Source: an uncultured Chloroflexales bacterium
GTDB taxonomy: Bacteria; Chloroflexota; Chloroflexia; Chloroflexales; Chloroflexaceae
DNA length: 64,000 bases
Assembly (NCBI GenBank): GCA_937918935.1
Contig: CAKZSI010000041.1
Span: 1 to 64,000, forward strand
Reading direction: 5' to 3'
How positions within the stretch are numbered: the stretch's first letter is position 1; each line of letters starts with the position of its first letter. The notes under the pieces are model-generated. The model did no database searches. It saw only the letters and a program-made list of their open reading frames with translations, and was not told the DNA's origin. The position numbers and the translations under genes were made by a program. Positions 27,905-38,961 of the stretch are shown here, in pieces.

Positions 27905-27971
27905 ACCTGACCGGTCGGCGCACGGGCGATTCCTGTTCATGCGGCGGTATCCTGGCGCCGACCGGTCAGGT
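27905..27971. promoter_or_regulatory. Perfect 17-bp inverted repeat, probable paired operator
   Basis: acctgaccggtcggcgc (27905-27921) is the exact reverse complement of 27955-27971. Each arm contains the palindrome GACCGGTC, and the two centres are 51 bp apart, close to five helical turns. It lies between the divergent patatin and beta-glucosidase genes, 70 bp before the beta-glucosidase ATG. A pair of repressor sites on one face of the helix fits, but a hairpin is an alternative. Bases 27727-27904 contain a CCTCCCGGACCCTCCCG repeat and no gene. Confidence 0.6.
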
Positions 27972-28040
27972 CTCACATGCGGTCTATGTTCAATTATCTG
28001 GTAGCCTCCCTGGCTCATTTGCACATCAGGTAGAAACACA

Positions 28041-29408
28041 ATGACTCAACTCACCTTCCCGCCCGGCTTTGTGTGGGGCGCGGCGACGGCGGCCTACCAG
28101 ATCGAGGGCGCCTGGAACGAAGATGGCCGGGGCGAGAGCATCTGGGACCGCTTCACCCACACGCCGGGCAAGATTGCCGATGGCAGCACCGGCGATGTCG
28201 CCTGCGATCACTACCATCGCTGGCAGGAAGACGTCGAACACATGGCCGCGCTGGGGCTAAAGAGCTACCGTTTCAGCATCGCCTGGCCGCGAATCCTGCC
28301 AACCGGTGCTCCGCCGATCAACGAAAAGGGGCTGGATTTTTACCGTCGCCTGATTGCCGCGCTGAACGAGCGGGGCATCATACCCAATGTGACCCTCTAT
28401 CACTGGGATCTGCCGCAGGCCCTGGAAGACAGAGGCGGCTGGGCCAACCGCGACACGGCCCTGCGCTTCGCCGAGTACGCTGCGCTGCTGTTCCGTCGCC
28501 TGGGCGCCGATGTGCCGCTGTGGGTAACCCACAATGAGCCATTCATCCAGACCTTCTACGGCTACGGCACGGGCGAATACGCCCCGGGCCGGCGCGATCC
28601 CCGGGTCATGCTGAGCGTGGCTCACCATCTGCTGCTCTCGCACGGATTGGCGGTACAGGCCTTCCGGGCCGAGTTTCCGTCGGGACCTGCCGGGGAGGCC
28701 CCTTGCCCGCAGATCGGCATCGTGCTGATCCTCTGGCCCCACCATCCGGCCTCGCAGCGGCCCTGGGACCTGCGGGCCAGCCGCTTCGCCGACGGGGCCA
28801 CCAACCGCCTGTTTCTGGAGCCGCTGTTTCGTGGGCGCTACCCCGAGGATGTGCTGCGCCACTTCGCCCGGCGCGGCATCCGTCCCGCCATACGGCCCGG
28901 CGATCTACAGGTGATCAATGTTCCGATTGATTTTCTGGGTCTCAACACCTATTCGCGACTGGTGACCCGGTTCGATCCCCTCGATCTGATTGGCGGTGCG
29001 CGGCAGGCGGCCTCATCGGGGCCGACCACGGCGATGGGCTGGGAGATCTACCCGCCGTGCATCATCGAGACGCTGCGGCAGGCGCGGGCCTACACCTCCG
29101 TGCCGCTCTACATCACCGAAAACGGTGCGGCCTTCGACGATGCCGTCGCTCCCGACGGCGGCGTCCATGATGACGCGCGCGTCGCCTACCTGCGCGAGCA
29201 CATCGCCATGGCGCACCGGGCCATCCAGGAGGGGATCGACCTGCGCGGCTACTACGTCTGGACATTACTGGACAACTTCGAGTGGTCGCACGGCTTCAGC
29301 AAGCGGTTCGGGCTGCTCTACACCGATTACGCCAGCAGGCGGCGCATCTGGAAGCGTTCAGCGCACTGGTACCGGGAGGTGATTTCCCGGAACGGGCTAG
29401 AGGTGTGA
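28041..29408 (+). CDS. Beta-glucosidase, glycoside hydrolase family 1
   Basis: A 455-residue cytoplasmic enzyme that releases glucose from beta-linked disaccharides or aryl glucosides. The acid/base Glu166 is in THNEPF and the nucleophile Glu360 in YITENGAAFDD. The N-terminal FPPGFVWGAATAAYQIEGA and the YHWDLPQALED segments are classic GH1. No signal peptide is present. Its upstream inverted repeat suggests regulation by sugar. The ribosome site (CAGGTAG) is weak. A ROK kinase at 55736 could act on the glucose released. Confidence 0.97.
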   Translation: MTQLTFPPGFVWGAATAAYQIEGAWNEDGRGESIWDRFTHTPGKIADGSTGDVACDHYHRWQEDVEHMAALGLKSYRFSIAWPRILPTGAPPINEKGLDFYRRLIAALNERGIIPNVTLYHWDLPQALEDRGGWANRDTALRFAEYAALLFRRLGADVPLWVTHNEPFIQTFYGYGTGEYAPGRRDPRVMLSVAHHLLLSHGLAVQAFRAEFPSGPAGEAPCPQIGIVLILWPHHPASQRPWDLRASRFADGATNRLFLEPLFRGRYPEDVLRHFARRGIRPAIRPGDLQVINVPIDFLGLNTYSRLVTRFDPLDLIGGARQAASSGPTTAMGWEIYPPCIIETLRQARAYTSVPLYITENGAAFDDAVAPDGGVHDDARVAYLREHIAMAHRAIQEGIDLRGYYVWTLLDNFEWSHGFSKRFGLLYTDYASRRRIWKRSAHWYREVISRNGLEV

Positions 29409-29529
29409 TCAGGGGGAGTGCCCCTGTGGAGGATGGGGAGACCTGGTTGCCAGGGTACGTAATGGAGGGCTGCGCGACGGGCTGCCTCACGGTTGTTCCT
29501 CACTCACCCCCGCCGCACCGCGATCGGCG

Positions 29530-29566
29530 CCTCCTCCCTCCGCACCGCAGGGAGAGAGGGAGGAGG
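29530..29566. repeat. 11-bp inverted repeat between convergent genes
   Basis: CCTCCTCCCTC (29530-29540) and GAGGGAGGAGG (29556-29566) pair perfectly around 15 nt. It sits between the ends of the beta-glucosidase gene and the next minus-strand gene. Confidence 0.5.
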
Positions 29567-29594
29567 TCAGGGGGAGGCTGAGCATCGCTTCTTA

Positions 29595-30035
29595 TCAAAC
29601 AAGATGCGAATAATCAGCCGAGGAGGGCGTTTCGGGGGGCGGGGCGAGCTGGGAGGCCAGACCCTCTTCGACGGCGACGGCCGCGATGGGCAGCAGCGGC
29701 ACCATGGCCAGGTTGTAGCGCTCAGCCGCGGCGCCTCGCAGGCGCAGCACCTTCTGGCCAAAGAAGATCACCGCCGGCAGCATGGCTGGAACCACGCCCA
29801 GCACCAGCACGCGCGGGAGCCAGCGCTCGCGTGGCAGCCGGCCCAGCAGCGCCTGGATGAGCGTGCTGATTGCCAGGGTATTGAAGACGAGCCGGGTGTG
29901 TTCGGCGGTACTCTCGTCGCGGAGACTCAGGTAGGGGATTTTGGGCCAGAACTGCTTGCTGTTGCCATGGAGGATGACCATCACAACCATGTTCATCAGC
30001 ACGAAGACGACACGTTCAAGCACTGCACGCCACAT
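29595..30035 (-). CDS. Hypothetical four-helix membrane protein
   Basis: A 146-residue protein I do not recognise. Four hydrophobic stretches (about 9-26, 50-66, 75-95 and 108-126) suggest a small integral membrane protein with a polar C-terminal tail. The ATG at 30035 follows GGAGGGAAGG. An open frame to 30209 adds only low-complexity basic residues. No neighbour suggests a role. Confidence 0.6.
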   Translation of the reverse strand: MWRAVLERVVFVLMNMVVMVILHGNSKQFWPKIPYLSLRDESTAEHTRLVFNTLAISTLIQALLGRLPRERWLPRVLVLGVVPAMLPAVIFFGQKVLRLRGAAAERYNLAMVPLLPIAAVAVEEGLASQLAPPPETPSSADYSHLV

Positions 30036-30242
30036 CGGCCTTCCCTCCTCTTCGCGGGCACGGCGGGGGCGCCGGCAACCCCGGACTTCTCCGACTATAC
30101 GCCGCGCGGGGCGGGGAACCGGTAAAGACCCGCCTACCGGGGATTGCGGTCCGCCAACTGTAGGTGACGGCAGAGCCTGAGGTTTGTCGAAAAGCCTTCC
30201 CTGATGCAAAAAACACCTTGCGCGGTCATGCGGAAGGCAGGA

Positions 30243-31394
30243 TCAGAGGAGATCCCGCGCCAGATCATCCAGGAACTCGCTCATGATCGGCCGTTGCAGA
30301 TCAATGTCAATCAGGAAAGCGTCGTGCCCGGCGTTGCTCGGCAGGTCCAGGTGTTCGACGGGGCGACCCTGGCGCGCCAGGGCATCGGCGATGGCGCGCG
30401 ACTCGGCGGTGGGGTAGAGCCAGTCGCTGCTGAAAGAGAGGAGCAGCGTGGGTCCCTGCACGCGGGAGAGGGCCGCGTCGAGCGAGCCGTAGCGCGCCGG
30501 CAGGTCCCAGTAGTCCATGGCCTTGGTAATGTAGAGGTAGGAATTGGCGTCGAAGCGGGCGTTGAAGCTATCACCCTGGTATTCGAGGTAGCTCTCGACG
30601 GCGAATTCCTGTTCCAGGCTGAAGGCAAGATCATCGCCGCGCTGGAGGCGGCGTCCGAACTTGGCCTCAAGCGAGGGTTCGCTGAGGTAGGTGACGTGGC
30701 CGATCATACGGGCCACGGCCAGGCCGTCGCAGGGCGGCTCTCCGCCGTAGTAATCGCCGTTGCGCCAGCGGGGGTCGCTCATGATCGCCCGGCGCCCGAT
30801 GCTGTTCCAGGCGATGGTCTGAGGGCTGGAGCGGGCGCTGGTGGCGAGGAGGATGGCGCCGCCCACGCGCTGGGGGTAGGCGGTGGCCCATTCGAGGGCC
30901 TGAAAGCCGCCCATGGAGCCGCCGGCCACGGCCAGGAGCCGGGTGATGCCCAGGGCATCGATCAGGCGGGTCTGGGCGCGCACCATGTCGCCAATGGTGA
31001 TCACCGGGAAGCGCGCGCCGAAGGGCCGCCCGGTGTAGGGGTTGCGGCTCGAGGGGCCGGTGGAACCCTGGCAGCCGCCGATCACATTCGAGCAGATCAC
31101 GAAGTAGCGATCGGTATCGAAGGGCCGCCCCGGCCCCACCATGGCGTCCCACCAGCCCGGCTTGCGGTCGCCGGGGCTGTAGCGCCCGGCGGCATGGGCG
31201 TCGCCCGAGAGGGCGTGGAGCAGGAGGATGGCGTTGCTGCGCTCGGGGTTGAGTTCACCGTAGGTTTCGAACGCCAGGGTGACCGGCGAGAGCGTTGCGC
31301 CGCTATCCAGCGGCAGCGGTTCGGTCCAGGTCAGATACTGGCGGTGAACGATGCCGACGCCTTCGGGCGCGAAATGTGTCTGTGGTGCAGTCAT
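30243..31394 (-). CDS. metX: Homoserine O-acetyltransferase
   Basis: A roughly 383-residue alpha/beta-hydrolase that acetylates homoserine with acetyl-CoA, the first committed step of direct-sulfhydrylation methionine synthesis. The nucleophile Ser is in GGSMGG, with LSSDWLYP carrying the Asp and NAGHDAFL the His of the triad. The [10 protein letters not shown] start and the GGCQGSTGP segment are typical. Two starts are possible. ATG 31394 keeps only the conserved protein. GTG 31460 overlaps the metY stop as GTGA but adds 22 low-complexity residues across a hairpin (31414-31441). The gene lies in the riboswitch-controlled operon. Confidence 0.94.
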   Translation of the reverse strand: MTAPQTHFAPEGVGIVHRQYLTWTEPLPLDSGATLSPVTLAFETYGELNPERSNAILLLHALSGDAHAAGRYSPGDRKPGWWDAMVGPGRPFDTDRYFVICSNVIGGCQGSTGPSSRNPYTGRPFGARFPVITIGDMVRAQTRLIDALGITRLLAVAGGSMGGFQALEWATAYPQRVGGAILLATSARSSPQTIAWNSIGRRAIMSDPRWRNGDYYGGEPPCDGLAVARMIGHVTYLSEPSLEAKFGRRLQRGDDLAFSLEQEFAVESYLEYQGDSFNARFDANSYLYITKAMDYWDLPARYGSLDAALSRVQGPTLLLSFSSDWLYPTAESRAIADALARQGRPVEHLDLPSNAGHDAFLIDIDLQRPIMSEFLDDLARDLL

Positions 31395-31456
31395 AGCTGT
31401 CGCGGCGCGGCGGGTAGGGGCGCGGCGCGCCACGCCCCTACTCGCGGCGTGAATGG

Positions 31457-32830
<1,374 letters not shown>

Positions 32831-32880
32831 TTACGATCTGGGAGGGCGCAGCCTTCCTGTCCCCGCCCCTGAGGCGGGGG

Positions 32881-32905
32881 CGTGGGGAACGCGGGGTTCC
32901 CCACG
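32881..32905. repeat. CGTGGGGAAC palindrome in the metY leader
   Basis: CGTGGGGAAC and GTTCCCCACG pair perfectly around 5 nt, a variant of the family A palindrome. It lies between the riboswitch terminator and the metY start, so it is transcribed whenever the terminator is read through. Confidence 0.65.
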
Positions 32906-32952
32906 CCCCGGCAGGATTCCCCGCCCTGCTCCACCCGGCGGGTCGTGGGTAC

Positions 32953-32983
32953 AAAAAAGCCCTCATCGGCGTTCGATGAGGGC
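32953..32983 (-). terminator. Intrinsic terminator of the SAM-I riboswitch
   Basis: On the minus strand GCCCTCATCG and CGATGAGGGC form a 10-bp stem, followed directly by TTTTTT. Its 5-prime arm contains CTCATC, which can pair instead with GATGAG of the riboswitch P1 stem. That provides the antiterminator and explains SAM-dependent control. Confidence 0.93.
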
Positions 32984-33019
32984 AGTCACTCGCGATACAG
33001 GGTATGGATCGCCTGGCGT

Positions 33020-33155
33020 GCCGCTCATCTTCCAGATTCTTCTGACGGAATTGGCACCGTGCCAGGGCATCAAGGCGACGACGTTGTCGCCTGACGCACC
33101 CGGTGGTTGCCGCGGTTTCACAGGGCCGGTCCCTCCACCGCTCTGGATGAGCTGC
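33020..33155 (-). promoter_or_regulatory. SAM-I (S-box) riboswitch
   Basis: Read on the minus strand, the element starts with CTCATCCAGAGCGGTGGAGG, continues with GGGACCGGCCCTGTGAAACC and GCGGCAACC, includes ACGGTGCCAATTCCG, and closes with GAAGATGAG, which pairs with the opening CTCATC to form P1. These are the conserved blocks of the SAM-I consensus in the right order. High SAM should stabilise P1 and allow the terminator at 32953-32983 to form, switching off metY-metX. Confidence 0.96.
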
Positions 33156-33183
33156 GCGTCTGGTTGTCTATGTGCTGGTTCAG

Positions 33184-33213
33184 ATAATAGCAGACCGGGG
33201 CGAGACTTGTCAA
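33184..33213 (-). promoter_or_regulatory. Promoter of the metY-metX operon
   Basis: Minus-strand -35 TTGACA (33213-33208) and -10 TATTAT (33189-33184) are 18 bp apart. Transcription would start about 20 nt before the riboswitch. Bases 33214-33436, between this promoter and smc, hold a GC-rich inverted segment and no gene. Confidence 0.85.
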
Positions 33214-33436
33214 GTACTTGAGTAAGCGAGTGTTGACGCTTAAGAAATCTGGTTGTGCGGCGCGGTCCTGGGTGTACGCCGGGAGACGCGGAGGACCGCG
33301 CCCTCCGCCTGTTCCGCCCGCGGCAGTAGACTTGTGCAGGCTGGATCGGGATGCGCGCCGACCGCGGGCGGAGAAGGAAGTTGCGGGGAGGCGTAGCCTC
33401 CCAGCGCCCCTCCATGCTGACGGTGAAGGCGAGGCG

Positions 33437-36400
33437 TTACGACGCGGACATGTAGCTCTCCACGCGCAGCGAGATGGTGCGCGAGCTGCCGTCATCGCCC
33501 ATGCTGACGCCGTAGAGCGTATCGGCGACCTCGATGGTGCCGCGGTTGTGGGTGATGAGGATGAACTGGGTGCGGGCGCTGAGGCGCCGCAGGGCGTCAC
33601 GGAAGCGACCGACGTTGGTTTCGTCAAGGGCGGCGTCGGTTTCGTCGAGGATGCAGAAGGGGCTGGGGTTGACGCTGAGGATGGCGAAGAGCAGCGCCGC
33701 AGCGGTGAGGGCACGCTCGCCGCCGGAGAGGAGGGAGATGTTCTGCTGCTTCTTGCCGGGGGGGCGCACGATGATCTCGACGCCCGGAGGTCGCCCTTCG
33801 GCCGCCTGGTTCTCGCCCTCGGCGATGGCTTCGCCGCCTTCACCGCCGATCAGCGCCAGTTTCGCTGAGCCGCCGCCGAAGAGTTCGACGAAGCTGCGCT
33901 CGAACTCGGCGGCCACGGCGTGGAAGGTGGCGGTGAAGCGGTTGTGCATCACCCGGTCGAGTTCGCCGATCAGTTCCATCAGCGTGGCGCGGGCCTCGCG
34001 CAGGTCGTCGATCTGGGCGCGGAGGTGGCGCTGGCGCTCGGTGGTTTCGTCATACTCTTCCAGCGCCAGCGGGTTGACCGGCCCGAGGCGCAGGATGCGC
34101 GTCCTCAGGGCTTCGATGGCGCGTTGCAGGGCCTCAATCGGGATAGGGGCGTCCTGCTCCTGTTCGGCTGCGCCGTTGGCGGGGGCGGGCGCGGGGTCAA
34201 GCTCCACGCCATCGGCGGCGGCGCGCTCGAAGAGAGTCTCCTGGCGGTCCTGGGCGCGCTGGGCCTCCAGAGCGGCGCGGCTGTGAGCGCTTTCCTGTTC
34301 CAGCAGGGCGGCGGTGGCGGCGGCTTCGCGTTCTTCCAGTTCGCCAAGGCGGGTCTCTTCTTCGCGCAGTTGGGCTTCGGCGGGGTCGATGCGCGCCCGC
34401 AGGGCGTCTATCGCGGCGAGGAGGGCGGCGTGTTCGGCTTCGCGGCGGGCGTGGGCGGCGTCAAGTTCGGCGCGTTCGGCCCGCAGGGCGGCGCCGGCCT
34501 CGGCCACGTCCTGTTCCTGGCGCGCGAGCAGTTCCAGGCTCTGGGTATGGGCGGCGCGGAGTTGCTCGGCGGCGCGGAGCCGGCCCTCGGCGGCGTTGGC
34601 CTCGGCGCGCAGGGCCGCCAGGCGCTCCTGGATGGCGCGGTCCTCCCCGGCGGCCTGCTCCTGGCGCGCGCGGGCTTCGGCCAGAGCAGCCTCGGCGGCG
34701 CGGCTGGCCCCTTCAGCGGCTTGCAGGCCCGCAGTAGCTTCCTGAAGCTCAGCGGCAAGGGCGACCCGCTCGTCAGCCAGGGCGGCGCGGCGCCGGGCGG
34801 CCCAGTCCTGTTCCTGTCCGGCCCGCGTCAGGTCGTGGCGGGCATGCTCAAAGCCGGACCGGGCAGCCTCGACCTGGCGCTGGCGTTCGCGTGCGAGGGC
34901 CTCCAGGTCGCGCAGGCGCGCGGCATGGGCCTGGAGCGCGGCGTCCGCTTCGGCCACACTGGCTGTGGCGCGCTCCAGGTCGGCCCGTGCGGCGGCGACC
35001 AGGGAGGGCAGTTCGCGCAGTTCGCGCTCGCGGCGCAGCGCGCCGCTCTCCTTCGTCTGGGCGCCGCCCGTCACCGCGCCACCGCCGCTCACCTGCTCCC
35101 CGCCGAGGGTGACGATTGTCCAGCCGCCGCCCAGGCGCCGCAGTTCGACGCGGGCGGCGGCAAGGTCGCGCACGATCAGCACCCGCCCGAGGAGCTGGTG
35201 CACCACCGCCGCGTAGCGGGGGGCGTACTCCACCAGGTCGGCGGCGATACCGAGCACGTCGGGGTTGTCTCGCTCCCCGGGCGGGACGGGGCCGGGCGCC
35301 CGGCTGACCAGTGTATCCAGGGGCAGAAAGGTCGCCCGTCCGGCGCCGGAACGCTTCAGTTCGGCGATGGCGGCCTCGGCGTCTTCCCAGCGCTCCACCA
35401 CAATGTTTTGCAGGCGGGCGCCAAGGGCCACTTCGATGGCCGTTTCGAGGTCAGCGGGGGAGCGAATGAGCGACTGGACCAGAGCGAAGCCGGGACGTCC
35501 GGTGCGTTCGGCCCATTGCAAGGCGGCCCGTGCGCCGGCGAAGACGCCGGTGTAGGCGCGGGCCAGGCGTTCGAGCGCTTCGAAACGCGCCTCGGCGTCG
35601 GTCAGGGTGCGGCGGGCGGCGGTGCGGACCTCTTCGGCCCGGGCGCGGCTGGTGCGCATGTCGTCGAGTTCGGCGCGAGCGTTCTGAAGGGCGGCGATGG
35701 CGCTCTGTTGGGCCGCTTCGGCCTGCTCCAGCGCGAGGCGGGCCTGCTCCACACGCTCCTCGGCGGCGGCGCGCCGGCTCGCGGCCCCGGCCACCGCGGC
35801 GTCCAGGTCGGTGCTCTCGCGGGCCAGGCGCTCCATGCGGGCGGAAAGTTGCTCGGCGCGGGCGCGTTGCTCGGTCACGGCGCGGGCTGCCCGGAGGGCG
35901 GCGTTCTCAGCCTCGCGCAGGGCGGCGATGCGGGCGCGATCGGCTTCGGCGCGGGCGGCTCCTTCGGCCTCGGCGGCGGCCAGAGCCTCCTGGCGGGCGT
36001 GGAGGGCCGTCTCGGCGCGGGCGACCTCGGCGGCTGCAAGGGCCAGTTGCTCCTCGAGTTGCTGGCGGCGCAGGGCCAGGGCGTTACGCTGGCGTTCAAA
36101 ATCCTCGCCCCGGCGGGTCAGGGCGGCCGCGCGCTCGGCGCCGACGGCCAGGTCGCGCTGGAGTGCCTCGGCCCGGCGGTGCAGGTCGCTGCTCTGCTGG
36201 TGCATAGCGCCCAGGTCGTCGCGGCGGGTGCGCAGGGCGCCGCGGAGGGCCTGGAGTTCGGCGGCCACACCCGCCTGGGTGGCGTGGGCGCGGGCCAGTT
36301 CGGCATCGAAGCGGGCCAGTTCGGCCCGCGCGCGGGCGCTGTAGGCGCAGGCCGCCCGCCACTGGTGGGTGTAGAACTGCTGTTGAAGCTGGCGCAGTTC

Positions 36401-37051
36401 GGCGGACAACTCGCGGTGCTGGCGGGCCTGGGCAGCCTGGCGCTTGAGACTGCGCAGGCGCGGCTCCAGCTCGGCGAGCAGATCATCGAGGCGGTTGAGG
36501 TTGGCCTCGGTCTCGCGCAGGCGGCGCAGGGCCTCGGCCTTGCGCGCCTCGAAGCCACCGATCTCGGCGGCGTCCTCGAAGAGGCGGCGCCGCTCCTCGG
36601 GCCGCAGGGTCAGCGCGGCGTCCACCAGACCCTGGTTGATCAGCGTGTAGGAGCCGCCCAGCGGCTCGGTGGCCTCGAGCACATCGCGCAGGCGCACGCG
36701 GGCGCGGTTGATGAAATACTCGTTGTCGCCGGTGCGGGTGGCTCGGCGGGTGATGGTCACCTCATCGAAATCCAGGGGCAGCAGGCGGTCGCTATTGTCA
36801 ATCGTCAGCGAGACCTCGGCCAGCCCGGCGGGGGGGCGGCGCCCGCCGCCGGCGTAGATCAGTTCCTCGGAGCGTTTGCAGCGCAGCGTGGACAGGCTCT
36901 GCTCGCCGAGCACCCAGCGCACCGCATCGGCGAGATTAGATTTCCCGCTCCCATTCGGCCCTACAATAGCCGTGACGCCAGGGCGGAACTCCAGCACGGT
37001 GCGAGTGGCGAAGGTCTTGAAACCCTGGATCTCGAGGCGTTTGAGGTGCAT
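33437..37051 (-). CDS. smc: Chromosome segregation protein SMC
   Basis: A 1204-residue ATPase that organises the chromosome with ScpA and ScpB. Walker A GPNGSGKS is at 31-38. Long coiled coils run on either side of a hinge at about 515-660, marked by a Gly-rich [12 protein letters not shown] region. The C-terminal head has LLSGGERAL near residue 1105 and the [12 protein letters not shown] Walker B near 1133. Full length for the family. The coiled coils are very rich in Ala, Glu and Arg. That produces long antisense open frames, which are not genes. The ATG at 37051 has only a weak ribosome site but sits exactly at the family start. Confidence 0.97.
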   Translation of the reverse strand: MHLKRLEIQGFKTFATRTVLEFRPGVTAIVGPNGSGKSNLADAVRWVLGEQSLSTLRCKRSEELIYAGGGRRPPAGLAEVSLTIDNSDRLLPLDFDEVTITRRATRTGDNEYFINRARVRLRDVLEATEPLGGSYTLINQGLVDAALTLRPEERRRLFEDAAEIGGFEARKAEALRRLRETEANLNRLDDLLAELEPRLRSLKRQAAQARQHRELSAELRQLQQQFYTHQWRAACAYSARARAELARFDAELARAHATQAGVAAELQALRGALRTRRDDLGAMHQQSSDLHRRAEALQRDLAVGAERAAALTRRGEDFERQRNALALRRQQLEEQLALAAAEVARAETALHARQEALAAAEAEGAARAEADRARIAALREAENAALRAARAVTEQRARAEQLSARMERLARESTDLDAAVAGAASRRAAAEERVEQARLALEQAEAAQQSAIAALQNARAELDDMRTSRARAEEVRTAARRTLTDAEARFEALERLARAYTGVFAGARAALQWAERTGRPGFALVQSLIRSPADLETAIEVALGARLQNIVVERWEDAEAAIAELKRSGAGRATFLPLDTLVSRAPGPVPPGERDNPDVLGIAADLVEYAPRYAAVVHQLLGRVLIVRDLAAARVELRRLGGGWTIVTLGGEQVSGGGAVTGGAQTKESGALRRERELRELPSLVAAARADLERATASVAEADAALQAHAARLRDLEALARERQRQVEAARSGFEHARHDLTRAGQEQDWAARRRAALADERVALAAELQEATAGLQAAEGASRAAEAALAEARARQEQAAGEDRAIQERLAALRAEANAAEGRLRAAEQLRAAHTQSLELLARQEQDVAEAGAALRAERAELDAAHARREAEHAALLAAIDALRARIDPAEAQLREEETRLGELEEREAAATAALLEQESAHSRAALEAQRAQDRQETLFERAAADGVELDPAPAPANGAAEQEQDAPIPIEALQRAIEALRTRILRLGPVNPLALEEYDETTERQRHLRAQIDDLREARATLMELIGELDRVMHNRFTATFHAVAAEFERSFVELFGGGSAKLALIGGEGGEAIAEGENQAAEGRPPGVEIIVRPPGKKQQNISLLSGGERALTAAALLFAILSVNPSPFCILDETDAALDETNVGRFRDALRRLSARTQFILITHNRGTIEVADTLYGVSMGDDGSSRTISLRVESYMSAS

Positions 37052-37170
37052 TGTGGTGGCTCATTGGGGGCGGTGTGGCATAAGAGGTATTGTACCGCAG
37101 CTTATGAAGATCACCTACCTGTTCGGGTATGCCAGGCAGGGCTCGTGCAAAGTCCATCTCACACGGTGGG

Positions 37171-37218
37171 ATGTGGGGCGGCGTAGCCGCCCCACATCGG
37201 GGTCTGGGGCTTGCCCCA
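37171..37218. repeat. Two adjacent hairpins upstream of smc
   Basis: ATGTGGGGCGGC-GTA-GCCGCCCCACAT at 37171-37197 is a perfect 12-bp stem, and TGGGGC-TT-GCCCCA at 37205-37218 follows. Nearly the same pair appears, in reverse order, at about 47018-47062. Confidence 0.7.
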
Positions 37219-37415
37219 TTGACCTGGCGTAAGCTCTGACTATTGTGGACCCAGGCGGTTGCCACGGGCTGTGGGCTGTGGTACAATCTCCGAAATTCCA
37301 GGCATAACGCATTCGCAAACGGTATCGAGATCCGGCCACGGGCGCCGCATCGCAGCTCGGTCGCTGCAGTGAAAGCGATGGGGGAAAACGGTGTTTCTCC
37401 GCGCCCCCCTCTGAT

Positions 37416-37550
37416 TAGTCTGTAAACGAAATCTTTCGCGCCACCCCCGTCCCCTCCCCAATCCTCCCCTGCTGAGGAAGGGAGACTGACTCCCCCCCAG
37501 CGGAGGAGGCTGGGAGAGAAACAATCTCACGAACCTCACTTTACAGACTA
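37416..37550. mobile_element. MITE-like element with TAGTCTGTAAA ends
   Basis: TAGTCTGTAAA (37416-37426) is repeated in exact inverse at 37540-37550. The 135-bp interior is C-rich in the left half and G-rich in the right half, so the whole RNA could fold back. A related 93-bp element is at 55483-55575, and one-ended relatives lie at 54403 and 63732. It lies between smc and the amino-acid transporter operon. No transposase. Confidence 0.65.
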
Positions 37551-37560
37551 CTGATGACAA

Positions 37561-37588
37561 TCTAAAATCTAAAATCTAAAATCCAAAA
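37561..37588. repeat. Short AT-rich tandem repeat
   Basis: Three copies of TCTAAAA and one TCCAAAA in a row. A related AATCCAAAATCG stretch lies at 44641-44652, just before the zinc-ribbon/FHA gene end. It is conspicuous in this GC-rich background. Confidence 0.7.
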
Positions 37589-37684
37589 TCGAATAAGGCC
37601 CAGCTTCCCTTCCAGTGGTTCGCCGCGGCGTCTGGCCCCGAAACGGTCGGCGGTCCAGCGCCGCTCAGTGTATTGAGGAGACCC

Positions 37685-38836
37685 ATGAAGCGACAGATGC
37701 TCGCAGTGCTGGCCGGCGCGCTTGCCCTGTTCCTGGCGGCGTGCGGCGGTCAGCAGCCCCAGACGGCGGCCACTCAGCCGCCCGCCGCCGCTACCGAGGC
37801 CCCGGCGGCGGTGGCCCCGACCGCGGCGCCCGCCGCCACCGCTGCCCCCGCGCCCGGAGGCGGCGCCGCCACGCAGCCCACCGCTGGCGGGCGCCTGCAG
37901 ACAATCATTAGCCGCGGCAAGCTGATCTGCGGCGTGAACCAGGTGCTGCCCGGCTTCGGCAACGTTGACAGCGCCGGCAATTTCAGTGGCTTTGATGTTG
38001 ACTTCTGCAAGGCCGTCGCCGCGGCGATCTTCGATGATCCGACCAGGGTTGAGTATCGCCCCCTGACCGCCCAGGAGCGCTTCACGGCACTGCAATCGGG
38101 CGAGATCGATGTGCTGATCCGCAACACTACGTGGACGCTCACCCGCGACGGCTCGGTCGGCCTCGACTTCGGCCCGGTCACCTTCTACGATGGCCAGGGC
38201 ATGATGGTGCGTAAGGACAGCGGCATTGAGACCCTGGAGGACATGGACGGCGCGCGCATCTGCGTGCAGACCGGCACCACCACCGAGTTGAACCTGGCCG
38301 ACAACTTCCGCCAGCGCAACCTGAAGTTCGAGGCAGTGGTCTTCCAGGAGGCTGACCCGACCTTTGCGGCTTATGACAGCGGTCAGTGCGATGGCTTCAC
38401 CACCGACAAGTCGGGCCTGGTGAGCTACCAGACCAAGGCTACCAACCCGGCCGACCACAAGATCCTCGATGTGACCATGTCGAAGGAACCGCTGGCGCCC
38501 TCCGTGTTGCAGGGCGACGCGCAGTGGGCCGACGCAGTGCGCTGGGTGGTCTTCGCGACATTCCAGGGGGAAGAGTTCGGGATCACCTCGGCCAATATTG
38601 GTGATTTCGCCAATAGCCAGGACCCCAACATCCGCCGCTTCCTCGGCCTGGAGGGCGAACTGGGCCAGGGCATTGGCCTGCCCAACGACTTCGCCGCGCG
38701 GGTGATCCGCCACGTGGGCAACTACGCGGAGATCTACAACCGCAACCTGGGGCCCGATACGCCTTTCAACCTGCCCCGCGGTCTGAATACGCTTTACACC
38801 GATGGCGGGTTGCTCTACTCGCCGCCGTTCCGATAG
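37685..38836 (+). CDS. Polar amino-acid ABC transporter, substrate-binding lipoprotein
   Basis: A 383-residue solute-binding protein of the general L-amino-acid (AapJ) type. A signal peptide ends in the lipobox LAAC, so it should be lipid-anchored at Cys21. An Ala/Pro/Thr-rich linker follows to about residue 70. The binding domain starts at GKLICGVNQVLPGFG and includes GFDVDFCKAVAAAIF and the QTGTTTELNL hinge. It delivers acidic or broad-range amino acids to the permeases encoded next. ATG 37685 follows AGGAG. The 125 bp after it contain a short CTGAGGCGC tandem repeat (38841-38879). Confidence 0.92.
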   Translation: MKRQMLAVLAGALALFLAACGGQQPQTAATQPPAAATEAPAAVAPTAAPAATAAPAPGGGAATQPTAGGRLQTIISRGKLICGVNQVLPGFGNVDSAGNFSGFDVDFCKAVAAAIFDDPTRVEYRPLTAQERFTALQSGEIDVLIRNTTWTLTRDGSVGLDFGPVTFYDGQGMMVRKDSGIETLEDMDGARICVQTGTTTELNLADNFRQRNLKFEAVVFQEADPTFAAYDSGQCDGFTTDKSGLVSYQTKATNPADHKILDVTMSKEPLAPSVLQGDAQWADAVRWVVFATFQGEEFGITSANIGDFANSQDPNIRRFLGLEGELGQGIGLPNDFAARVIRHVGNYAEIYNRNLGPDTPFNLPRGLNTLYTDGGLLYSPPFR

Positions 38837-38961
38837 GTCACTGAGGCCCTGAGGCGTTGACGCGCTGAGGCGCTGAGGAGGAGGTTTACCAGGGGCGGCG
38901 AGAAGGGGCACGAATCCGGTCTCTGCCGCCCCCGGGCCGCATTGCAAGCGAGGGGTGCCGT

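Noticed and set aside
33920-37186. 1088-residue plus-strand open frame opposite smc
   Set aside because: It mirrors the smc coding frame, has no domain and is Gly/Ala/Leu-rich. High GC leaves few antisense stops, and smc is certain on the other strand.
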